Shown piece after piece: positions 23,030 to 31,812 of a stretch of DNA of 64,000 nucleotides. The notes under the pieces were generated by a model that saw nothing but the letters and a program-made list of their open reading frames with translations, had not been told where the DNA came from and did no database searches. The stretch is taken from positions 1,302,001 through 1,366,000 of the forward strand of contig NC_031672.1 of NCBI RefSeq assembly GCF_001640025.1, read 5' to 3'. The translations under genes and the position numbers were made by a program. The stretch comes from Sugiyamaella lignohabitans. Taxonomy: Eukaryota; Ascomycota; Dipodascomycetes; Dipodascales; Trichomonascaceae. Every line of letters begins with the position of its first letter. Within the stretch, counting starts at the first letter, position 1.

Positions 23030-23473
23030 GGCCCGTCAGAGAAGAGTTGTAGTTTACCCCCTCGCGGATATATGTGCTGCCGGTGCCATTCTCTGGGGAG
23101 GCCAAGCGGAGAATGAAGATGTGAACACAGGAATAGTGATGGCAAAATGTGTTGAATAATTAGGCAGTGGACGATATGAAGAATAGTGTGGTGAGGTGAG
23201 GACAGTCTTCATGGGCAGTAGGTTCGCTGAAACTGGGGAAAGTGAAGGATGAGACTCGAGGACGAGTCGTCAGCGATTAACGTGACGAACGAAGAAGGAG
23301 CCTTCTTGTCAAGTGCGTGAGGTTATCGGGCTATAGGAGAAAGACATTTTCCGCCAACAAAATAAGACGCAGTAAATAGGAACCCTCAAAAAGAACGAGT
23401 GTAACCTGTAGAAGTAATTATTAGATACTCCACATAGTAGTAGCAGATGGCTCATATTTATCCACTCTTTTGG

Positions 23474-24193
23474 TTAATTTGTCGTCATAAGATAACTAAT
23501 CTTAGTATCCAGCTGTAGTATCATGCTGAAGAGAGCGGGAGTAAGTTCGGACAATATCTGTTGAATTCCATGGAAATAAAGTCCAATGAAGCAAAAGGTG
23601 TAGGGTCGTGATGTGTCACTCTGAGAAATACAAAAATATGACATCGGACTTGTATTGAGTAAGAGAGCTTTGACTTGTGTATAGTGGGTGAGAGTTCCTG
23701 TGTGAACGAGATTGTTCAAGACCAACCAGTGAAGTGATGACTGGCCAGGCCATGATTCCTGAATTGTATACTGGAATGGGGAAATGCTCTTTGTAGTATT
23801 ATTGAAATGGTAACAGCAAATCAGTTGCTTCATGAAAAAGAGATACAATGCCTGGAACAGCGGTGGTGAACTGGTCGCTTCATCAACGCTATTAAACATT
23901 CTAACCAGCTTGAACCAATAAAGGGAATTCTTGGGGTACATTGGTATAAGTATGTACTTCATATATAAAATGTACACAATCTGCAGTAAAGGAAACCGCG
24001 TACGATGCGGTGATCTATCAGAGAAGACTCGGTAAAGTCCTTTGATTCGTCTTTCCAAAGGGCGCTTAATTACACAAGTCAAGCTACTACCGGCCGCTGA
24101 AAATAGTAGAATAGCGCGATTGGTTGGAAGTAATAGTCGGGACATTCCGCCCATTGCATGAACCAAGCCCTCCCGACCAGAGGGAAATTTCAT
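23474..24193 (-). CDS. Doubtful 239-codon open frame, unknown
   Basis: An ATG-initiated frame opens with MKFPSGREGLVHAMGGM and has several hydrophobic stretches (IVYILYMKYILIPMY). Composition is heavy in Tyr, Ser, Leu and Phe, with no recognisable motif or repeated domain. It lies in AT-rich DNA where long frames can arise by chance on a GC-neutral strand. No intron signals or TATA box decide the matter. I list it only because it is the longest frame in this gene-poor interval. Confidence 0.22.
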   Translation of the reverse strand: MKFPSGREGLVHAMGGMSRLLLPTNRAILLFSAAGSSLTCVIKRPLERRIKGLYRVFSDRSPHRTRFPLLQIVYILYMKYILIPMYPKNSLYWFKLVRMFNSVDEATSSPPLFQALYLFFMKQLICCYHFNNTTKSISPFQYTIQESWPGQSSLHWLVLNNLVHTGTLTHYTQVKALLLNTSPMSYFCISQSDTSRPYTFCFIGLYFHGIQQILSELTPALFSMILQLDTKISYLMTTN

Positions 24194-25837
24194 TCTTCAC
24201 TCTTGTGTGTATGAGCCCAACTCTTGTGACCTACTCTTGTGACCTGTGTGAAAAAACAATACTCACTGAGGTCACAACTAAGTGGAGATATTAGTTTGGA
24301 TATTCTTCTGGAGAGTTATTGCATGAACCATCTCACGCTGCGGTTGTAAAATAAAGTATGAGCAACTGGGGCTATTTGTTACCCGGTGTTTATCCAACTT
24401 CCATCTCGCGAATGCTCGTAGCTGAGCATTTCCTTTTTGGTTCTTATTTTTCAGTTGAGATTAGGTCATCTAGGTTATTTCAGGATCTACACAAGCAAGC
24501 AGACTTCTTTTTCTCAGTATTTCGGTAAGAATCTTGCAACTTCCTAAATTAAAAGATTACCCGGCATTATCAATTGAACCCTAACATCGGTGTTTCTGTC
24601 GCCAGTCCAGATTTTCCACCGAGCCAAGAGCCCATATGACCGGGTAAATATTAGTTAAAGAGACCGGCTGAAGACCCTAATTATATCAGCTCATCTTGAA
24701 AAGATATATTAATGAGTTCTACCTTGAAATGCTACTTTGAATTCGACCGAATGAAGGTATTAGTCGGGATAGCCCATACACTCTTGGCTACAAGCGCCAA
24801 ATCCAAACCAACCACCCCAGCCAGGCCCATGGCTTGGCGCGAAGGAAATACCAATTAGAGCCATTAGTTGGTGACATTACTCTTTGATCCTGGGCCTGAA
24901 CTACTGTATTTAGGCAGGAATCGATAATGTTAACATGTGACCTGGGTCCGTTAAGGGTTACCCGGAATTTAATTTCATATGCACACATGGTAAAAAATCA
25001 TTTTTTAAATATCACTTTTTCTGATTCAAGAGAAAGTCAGCGATATTCATACGACCGGTTGGAAATTCTTTGAAAACACGATCTGCTTGACATTTTGGCT
25101 TGGTCTTGGCATCTTGGAGACTTCATTACAGGCCTAATTACACCATCTGTAAATATTAGTCAGAAAAATATTGACCACAAAAGCTAACTTCATACCACTT
25201 GGCAGAGAAGTTTTCAATCGCAGTTAGCCAGAAATATCAGTCAAGATGTTAATCATGGACAGTTTAGTGCATGATTCAAATCATACGGTAACCTGGATTT
25301 GCTAATATCTACAAAATAACTCGGGCAGGATTTTTGCTGGTCCAGGTGTTACCCGGTTTAGACGACCCCTGAAGTCCGGAGTTGTGTGACCTTTGCATTT
25401 TATGTATATACATTGCATTTCATATCCCACATATAATGATTGATCAGTTTATTTTATAGCGGTGAAAATAATAGTCCACTAATAATTGTCTGAAAAGTTT
25501 TGATTCCTGAATTATTTTCAAGCCATGACGTATATTAGTAGTCAGAAGATGCTATCGGCGGGAAAATAGCTGTGAGCCAAAGCAGCTGAAACCGGACATC
25601 ATCTTTAATAAAATACCAGTTGATCTGATAGCAAGAGATATTTGTCTGGAAAATTATTTTCACAAGTCAACCCAAGCAAACTGCCCAGGAATACCAGTTA
25701 AATACAGTCGGCTGGATTCATCAGAGTAAACCAATATCACCGAATCCGATTTTACGGAAGTACAGTCAGAACGGTTGATATCACAAACTAAATCGCACAA
25801 AGACCCCCTGAAATATTTTCACAGACACCCCGACGCC
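24194..25837. other. AT-rich gene-free interval
   Basis: No gene or hairpin element. Apart from the TTACCCGG cluster there is a small tandem copy (ACTCTTGTGACCT twice, 24211-24243) and recurrent TATTAGTC-type words. Confidence 0.6.
24379..25356. promoter_or_regulatory. Cluster of five TTACCCGG motifs (Reb1-like sites)
   Basis: Exact TTACCCGG or its complement occurs at 24379-24386, 24557-24564, 24640-24647 (reverse), 24958-24965 and 25349-25356. TTACCCG is the core recognised by Reb1 in budding yeasts, a general regulatory and Pol I/Pol II roadblock-termination factor. The interval is AT-rich and gene-free. Whether this species has a Reb1 of the same specificity is not shown here. Confidence 0.5.
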
Positions 25838-25899
25838 CGACTCGAGCGAAGCGAGAGGAGCAACCAGGGTCTGGGGCGGAGCCCCAGCCGCCGGAGGCA
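25838..25899 (-). repeat. Hairpin element, R copy, at the MDH1 3' end
   Basis: Consensus type A; it ends 57 bp from the MDH1 stop codon. Confidence 0.92.
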
Positions 25900-25956
25900 G
25901 CAACCACAGCACCAGTAAAGTATCTTTTATTTGTTACGGATCAGTAGAGACGTCGT

Positions 25957-27470
25957 TTAAGGGTTTTGGGCGACAAAGTCCTTACCCTTCTTGATGTTCT
26001 TGACAAGGTCGACCTTGGCAGCAGCGACGAGCTTCTCCTCGAGGTCGTTGAGGGGACCAAGAGGGTGGATCTCCTCGACACCGTTAGGGCCAAGAGTGAC
26101 CTTGGAAGAGAAGAAGTCGATACCCTCGTCCTTGAAAAGAGGAGACTCGACGAAAGTAGGCTCGACAACGTCCTTCTCGCCCTTGATGGCACGGAGAATG
26201 GAAGAAGTGAATCTAGCACCGGCTTGAGCCATGGACAAAGTAGCAGAACCAGCACCGTCCTTGGCCTTGACAACCTCGTCACCACCGAATTGGATACGGT
26301 TAATGAGCTTGTCAAGAACCTCACCAGAAATGTTAGGGTGGTTGGATTGGGAGATAAGAGGGACAATGGTGACACCAGAGTGACCACCAACAACAGTGAC
26401 CTCCTCGTTATCAGGAGAAGTACCTTGGACCTCGGAGATGAAACGAGAGGCACGGACAACATCCAAAGTAGTGACACCAAACAAACGCTTGGGGTCGTAA
26501 ACACCCTTGGACTTCAACACCTCGGCGACAATAGGAACAGTCGAGTTAACAGGGTTGGAGATAATAAGGACAAAAGCCTTGGGAGAAACATCACCAATAG
26601 CCTTGGCCAAGTCACGGACAATAGAAGCGTTGGTGTTGAACAAATCGTCACGAGTCATACCAGGCTTTCTGGGGACACCAGCAGGGATAACGACAATCTC
26701 GGCACCCTTAAGAGCCTCCTCAATGCCGCCCTTCTCAGGAGTGTAACCAGCAACAGTGGAGTTGGTGTTAATGTGAGACAAATCGGCAGCGACACCGGGG
26801 GTTCCTCTCAAATCGTACAAAGAAAGATCACTGACATTCTTGTTCAACTTGAGCAAAAGAGACAATGGTTGACCAATACCACCAGCAGCACCGAGAACGG
26901 CGACCTTAGTGGCCTGACTTGTTAGATCCGGGTCCGGGTCCGGGTTTCGGGGTCGGGGTACGTGGGACCGGGTTCTGCCTCCGGCGGCTGGGGCGCTGCC
27001 CCAGACCCCGTTGTGCTCGCTTCGCGAGCGACTTGGGGATTGACGGTAGTGTCGGGAGAGTTGAGGGAGTTCGGGGTGAAAAGAGAAAGGGTGGATTGGG
27101 TGGTAAACCGGAATTGGAACTGTAGTTGCAATTTGTGTGAGCTGGAGCTGAAAACCACACCAACCAAACCACCGATCCGAAACCTGGTGAACTTGACCGA
27201 AAAACCATAAAAAATAGAAACCCCCCGGTCAATGGCACTCCAGCCACACACCACCAACCAATTCTACCCCACCAGAGCCCTCACGAGCCAGAAACCCCCA
27301 ACTCACACCACCCCGACACCGCTCGCGAAGCGAGCACAACGGGGTCTGGGGCAGCGCCCCAGCCGCCGGAGGCACAAACCCCCCTCCAAAATTCACCAGA
27401 GACTTACGTTGTAAGAAGTGGAAGAGAAAGCTCTTCTTTGAATGGGTCTGAAAGCACGGACGAAAGACAT
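25957..27470 (-). CDS. MDH1: Malate dehydrogenase, mitochondrial
   Basis: Catalyses NAD-dependent malate to oxaloacetate conversion in the TCA cycle. Two exons, 27408-27470 and 25957-26913, give 339 codons. Exon 1 ([21 protein letters not shown]) is a basic, Ser-rich mitochondrial presequence. Exon 2 opens [21 protein letters not shown], the NAD-binding glycine motif. Later come [23 protein letters not shown] and the catalytic-His segment [13 protein letters not shown]. The end (DFVAQNP) lacks a peroxisomal SKL, supporting the mitochondrial isoform. The intron (26914-27407) is long for this window because it carries two hairpin elements. Its acceptor ctaacaagtcag skips a closer AG that would break the frame. 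Confidence 0.96.
26976..27374. repeat. Hairpin element F and R copies in the MDH1 intron
   Basis: F 26976-27029 and R 27321-27374 are both type C with the AGC/GCT central loop, 291 bp apart. Confidence 0.9.
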
Positions 27471-27554
27471 TTTGGCAATTGGCAGGTGATTCGGCTACTG
27501 TGGAGAAAGAGAAGAAAGAGAAGAAAGTGAAAACCCTCAGCACCTGCCGGCTGT

Positions 27555-27664
27555 TATATATGCATGTGCCTGTTTGTTTCTGCCGTGCCGAGTGAAAAAT
27601 CCACCCGACATTCTCCCCCTCTCCCGCTGCATCTCTCCCCCAACCCGTTCTTTCTGCTGATTGG
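27555..27664 (-). promoter_or_regulatory. MDH1 promoter: TATATA and CCAAT box
   Basis: On the minus strand TATATA lies at 27555-27560, about 85 bp before the ATG. CCAAT (complement of ATTGG, 27660-27664) lies about 190 bp before it. CCAAT boxes are typical targets of the HAP2/3/4/5 complex that controls respiratory genes, which fits MDH1. Confidence 0.45.
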
Positions 27665-27730
27665 CTCTCTTACTGGGTTCGGGTCCCCTTGCCCGGGTGG
27701 ACCCTGTCGATCTCTCAGGGGGTGGTGGTC

Positions 27731-27934
27731 TGCCTCCGGCGGCTGGGGCTCCGCCCCAGACCCTGGTTGCTCCTCTCGCTGTGCTCGAGTCGTTTCTGGG
27801 GGGTCCCCGGCACACGACTCGGTTGGTACCGGGTCTGGGGTGACTGAGAGCAGTACTGAAACCCCAGGATCATAGCAATCTCCTGCGACGTAGGAGCCAC
27901 GGGGTCTGGAGCAGAGCCCCAGCCGCCGGGGGCA
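27731..27934. repeat. Hairpin element F-R pair, 87-bp spacer
   Basis: F 27731-27792 is type A with inner loop base C. R 27880-27934 is type B with a compensated change (CTCCTGC-GAC-GTAGGAG) and a mutated outer stem. Confidence 0.85.
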
Positions 27935-28106
27935 GCACCGGAACCCCAGTCAGGTTTGTAGAGGGCCAGAACCCGTTTTCTGTGGAGGTTGGATTAAACA
28001 GGGCAAGGGTAGACCTGGACCCTGTCGATCACTCAGGGGGTGAAGCTCTCTATGGGTGGTGAATTCTGTGGTGTAAGTTGGTTTTTGGGGATAGGGAGGC
28101 ACAGAT

Positions 28107-28161
28107 CTCCTGCGAAGCAGGAGCCACGGGGTCTGGGGCAGCGCCCCAGCCGCCGGAGGCA
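28107..28161 (-). repeat. Hairpin element, R copy, at the AIM9 3' end
   Basis: Type B, AGC central loop; it ends 73 bp from the AIM9 stop. Confidence 0.9.
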
Positions 28162-28234
28162 GGACAGAAGCCCCAGGAACGGAGAGAGACACAGAAAAAG
28201 AAGGTTTTAGTATATTTACAGGGGAGAGAGGTGG

Positions 28235-29950
28235 TTAGACGGAGAAGGGACGAGCGAATTCGTAGTTGCCGTTGTCTTTACGGACGAGGGTACCTTCGCC
28301 GAGGAGCTGTTCAAAGAGGTTGATGGGTACCCAGCCTCGGGTCTCGAGGAAGGGGTTGTTGAGGACGTGCTTGCTCCAGGCGTCCATGTCTTGGACATAG
28401 GCGTCGAGCTGGGCTTGGGTGTACTCCACGGGGAAAGGACGGTCCAGAGTCAGGAATTGCCATTCTTGAGCCAATCGAAGGATGTCATAGTCGAGATCGA
28501 TGTAATCTTTCGATGGAACGAGTGTGTTGTGTGCGGTTTGAACGAGCTCTTGACGGCGTTTGATGGTGGGGGAGAAGGCAGGGAACAATTCGGGTTTGGT
28601 TTGTTTGAGAAGGAATTCAAACGCAAACTGGTTCTGGGTCATAACAATGAAATGGTCTACAGCTCGTTTGTCTGCGTCAGATAAGGTCTCATAGTCGGGG
28701 ATATCTTCTTTCTTGAAAATCTTAGGTCCTTTATGCTTTACAAAGGTGGGTGCTCCATGAAGAAGGAAAGGACGAATCGAGGTTCCTTCGAGATCCAATA
28801 AATACGATTTGACAGGATCGGTTCGGTGGATGATATTGATAGGGTTGAGATCAGGATCGTGTAAACGAGGAGCTGTGATTTCAGGTGATAATTCTTCAGC
28901 TTCAGCGTCAAAAAGAACTTGGGAAGTACGAGCAAATCTCTCAAAAGTAGCTAGAGCTTTCTCAAGATCGGTCTTGAACTCGACGTTTTCAGCAGTACTG
29001 GGGTCGGCAAGAAGTTCCTGGACATATGCAATTTGCGCATTGCCCAAATCACCGAGATAGTCGTTAATTGAAGTCCAAGGACCACGGAACTCGGCAGCAC
29101 TGGCAGCAGTCTTGCCTTTCCAGAACCGACCCTCAACAGTGGGTCCGATTCTGTATCTATCAACGAGATCAGGATCAGTTTCTCCTTCATATGGTAAATC
29201 GGACTGGTATTCAGAAGCAACATCCTCTGTGAAATACAAACTGCCGTATTTATTGAACTTAGTTTCAGCAATTTGGCCAAACAGATCAACAACTGGTTTA
29301 ATGATACTGCTCTTGGCCTTGATATCACTGGATCCGGGATGCCATTGTTTCATAAGCGAGTCTCCACTAACAAAATCCATAATCTGGTATTCTGATTGAA
29401 GACGATTATCTTTAGTAGGAGACCATGAAACGACCGATGGCATAAGAACATTGTGTTTCTTCTTGAGAAAGTCCATAGTAGCCACCTCGCTCTGCATACG
29501 GGCCTTTCTATACTCAGGGAATCCAATTGAGTACGGAATACGAAGAGCATATGATCGTCCATCGACTAAATCCACTCGATAGATCTTATTATGTTTACCT
29601 TCATGATACGGAGCAATCGTCTTGATTTGCAATTCCGCATTTGACGGCGATTTCTGTAGGTAGTCGACTTTCTCGCGCAAAACGTCTGCCAATCCTCGCA
29701 ACGAGAATTTGGTCTCTCTAGCAGCCCTCTGTTTCTCATCGTCAACCAACCATCTGCCCCAAGTATACTTGAAAAAGTTCTTAGTATCAACCGAGTTGAG
29801 ATCACTATCATTCAATGAAACCTTCAAAATATCCTCCTCATTTCGACGAACCGCCGACGACGACAGCTGTCGCGCCCACAAACTCGCACTCGCAACACTG
29901 CCGCTACGACCACTTCGCAATCCACTCAAAACAGCCCGGTTTCGCAACAT
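28235..29950 (-). CDS. AIM9: AIM9-like mitochondrial protein with aminoglycoside-phosphotransferase fold
   Basis: The ATG at 29950 gives 571 residues beginning MLRNRAVLSGLRSG, a plausible mitochondrial presequence. An in-frame extension 10 codons upstream starts with GTG and is rejected. The mature part begins with FFKYTWGRWLVDDEKQRA, typical of fungal AIM9/FMP29 proteins. It contains kinase-like motifs: LHDPDLNPINIIH (catalytic-loop type) and YLLDLEGTSIRP (metal-binding loop type). Deletion in S. cerevisiae alters mitochondrial inheritance; its substrate is unknown. A hairpin element lies 73 bp beyond the stop codon, and an E-box is found about 105 bp upstream of the ATG. Confidence 0.85.
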   Translation of the reverse strand: MLRNRAVLSGLRSGRSGSVASASLWARQLSSSAVRRNEEDILKVSLNDSDLNSVDTKNFFKYTWGRWLVDDEKQRAARETKFSLRGLADVLREKVDYLQKSPSNAELQIKTIAPYHEGKHNKIYRVDLVDGRSYALRIPYSIGFPEYRKARMQSEVATMDFLKKKHNVLMPSVVSWSPTKDNRLQSEYQIMDFVSGDSLMKQWHPGSSDIKAKSSIIKPVVDLFGQIAETKFNKYGSLYFTEDVASEYQSDLPYEGETDPDLVDRYRIGPTVEGRFWKGKTAASAAEFRGPWTSINDYLGDLGNAQIAYVQELLADPSTAENVEFKTDLEKALATFERFARTSQVLFDAEAEELSPEITAPRLHDPDLNPINIIHRTDPVKSYLLDLEGTSIRPFLLHGAPTFVKHKGPKIFKKEDIPDYETLSDADKRAVDHFIVMTQNQFAFEFLLKQTKPELFPAFSPTIKRRQELVQTAHNTLVPSKDYIDLDYDILRLAQEWQFLTLDRPFPVEYTQAQLDAYVQDMDAWSKHVLNNPFLETRGWVPINLFEQLLGEGTLVRKDNGNYEFARPFSV

Positions 29951-30052
29951 TTCTATCCAAAATCTATCAATTCTCGTCACCTCTTGTCTTGCGATAACGG
30001 CCCTTGCTCAGCAACCATCCCCGATAAATATTACCAAGCGGTATTAGGGCAT

Positions 30053-30062
30053 ATCACGTGAT
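30053..30062. promoter_or_regulatory. ATCACGTGAT palindrome upstream of AIM9
   Basis: A perfect 10-bp palindrome fits the RTCACRTG Cbf1-type consensus, about 105 bp before the AIM9 ATG. Confidence 0.45.
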
Positions 30063-30085
30063 CTGGTTTATGGGGGGTTGGGTCG

Positions 30086-30165
30086 GCCTCCGGCGGCTGG
30101 GGCTCCGCCCCAGACCCCGTGGCTCCGCCCCAGACCCCGTGGCTCCTCTCGCTTCGCTCGAGTCG
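30086..30165 (+). repeat. Hairpin element, F copy, with internal 20-bp duplication
   Basis: GGCTCCGCCCCAGACCCCGT occurs twice in a row, so half of the central hairpin is duplicated. The rest is type A consensus. Confidence 0.9.
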
Positions 30166-31202
30166 GGCGAGGGGGTTCCAGGAAGTGTGGGGTCGGCTGA
30201 TGGTGTTTGGAGAGTGGGTTTCTGGGGGATTGAGGGTGTATGTTAGAGGAGCACTGAGGCTTCCTGAACATGTCCTTTTTGCAGAAAACACAAAATATAT
30301 TTTTCTTCTGGATATTCAATCCCTTGATTTTGATATTAAAACTCCAATTGAGCCTCTGCTTTACTTTGTACAGTGACTGAAAAAAGTTGTTGAGCTGAAG
30401 GTTTCACCGGTAAGGCCCCAAGGACCACCAGCTGAGGCACTTGAGTTCGCCAGCTGAGTTCTTACTGAGACTTCTGAGATTATCCATTGCAACAGTAGCC
30501 TCAAAATTAAATACTTTCGATGTTAAATATCACTGTAAACTGACTTGTATCACAGCTCGGCGCCAGAGGACCACGAGTTAATTGTGAGGTAGAACAGGCT
30601 ACTTTGGTTGCGAAACAAGTCGGAAAACTCTAAGACCACTATTATTTCATGTCTTCGTTTCTCCACCATCTTTTAAGGAATTTAAAGGCAGTTTATTAAT
30701 TTCTATTCAAATATTCATTCACAATTTCCATAGACAGCAAAATCTGCAAAATGCAATTTCCTGTAAACAGTATAATCAGGGGGGCTTGCATATGCATCTG
30801 CTACAGAAAAGTCACTGAGCACTATTCTCACTGGTATCCCTCTGTGGTTCTTATCTGCTCTTTCAACCCTTTTTACTTCTAATTATTCTTTACTGAGACC
30901 CAGAAGAGTGTTTGGAAGTGCTAGTATTGCAAATTTATAGATCAGTGAGGCAACTAACTTGGGTCTGAGAACAGATACAGGAGGGCGAAGACAGGTGATA
31001 ACGCTTCATTTACAGTCAACCACAGCTGGTTTAAAGTATAATCTATCGTCATTTTGCTTTCAGTCAACTGTTAACGTTGAAAAATAAACCTTTTTTACGG
31101 CTGAATTGCTGTTTCACATGGATGATTCTGGCAGGAAATATCCCCTCAATTGGTCTTATTCGAGCCTCAAAGTGTCCCTATAACCACTGGTACCCCCACA
31201 CC

Positions 31203-31264
31203 CGACTCGAGCGAAGCGAGAGGAGCAACCAGGGTCTGGGGCGGAGCCCCAGCCGCCGGAGGCA
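31203..31264 (-). repeat. Hairpin element, R copy
   Basis: Consensus type A, about 550 bp before the INP1-like ATG. Confidence 0.92.
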
Positions 31265-31571
31265 GACCCACCACCAGGACCCTTGTCGTGCGGCTGAGGG
31301 ATTGAGGGTTGCAGCGCGTCAGAGAGAGATGCAGATCTGTATACAAAGCTGATGCGGTATTCTCATGCCAGTCCAAAATATTAAGGCTTGCGAGGGAGGT
31401 TGATTTTAAGGTTATTTTACGCTGGTGCCAAGTTTGCTGTTATTAAGAGTTACAGCAGAGATAGCAGATTGTGATTTGGAAGTGGCCAGTGTTTCTTTTG
31501 GTGAAAGACTGACGAGCTGATTGCTGGTAGAGCTGGAGCTGTGAAGGCTGTTTTGACGCGACGAGAGTGAC

Positions 31572-31579
31572 TATATAAG
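31572..31579 (+). promoter_or_regulatory. TATA box of the INP1-like gene
   Basis: TATATAAG lies about 235 bp before the ATG at 31813. Confidence 0.45.
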
Positions 31580-31812
31580 GCGGAAGAGCTGCCAGTTTTA
31601 GGTTTTACAGTTGAGAGGTGGTTTTTTTGTGAGGTTGTTGGTTAATACTGGTAATTTTGCGAAATTTTGGCCTGTAAAGAAGTTGTTGAGATTAAATTTT
31701 GGTTTTTGTAGCGGGCGACGTTTATCGTGTTTGAGCGGTTGTTTGATGCAGCTGGAGCTGGATTTGATCTTAATCAGATTTTAAGGATAATAGCCAGTGT
31801 ACTGTGTACCAG

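Larger units (their letters stand above)
16853..23473. other. ~6.6 kb gene-free interval upstream of the zinc-finger regulator
   Basis: It contains the A-rich leader of the regulator (to about 17500) and many CAG/CTG runs (18206-18290, 18793-18812, 19195-19210, 19968-20005, 20047-20072, 21112-21155). It also has 13 hairpin elements and an AT-rich minisatellite. Frames up to about 290 codons are translations of elements and triplet repeats. I see no supportable gene. Confidence 0.65.
27471..28234. other. MDH1 promoter and AIM9 3' region
   Basis: It contains an element pair, a single element and two copies of a 28-bp phrase beginning GGACCCTGTCGATC and ending CTCAGGGGGTG (27695-27722 and 28017-28043). 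Confidence 0.6.
29951..31812. other. Divergent AIM9 / INP1-like upstream region
   Basis: About 1 kb of AT-rich DNA (30170-31200) without supportable frames lies between an outer F copy (30086) and an outer R copy (31203). The two promoters lie outside these. Confidence 0.6.

Noticed and set aside
24379..25356. CRISPR-like or tandem-repeat interpretation of the TTACCCGG copies
   Set aside because: The 8-mers are irregularly spaced (83-391 bp), occur in both orientations and have no shared flanks.
25966..26925. A 319-codon frame antisense to MDH1
   Set aside because: It mirrors the MDH1 codons exactly and has no independent motif. It is a codon-bias shadow.
31804..31812. Start of the INP1-like gene at a GTG
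   Set aside because: Nuclear yeast genes start at ATG; the first in-frame ATG is 31813. The same reasoning moved AIM9 from 29980 (GTG) to 29950.
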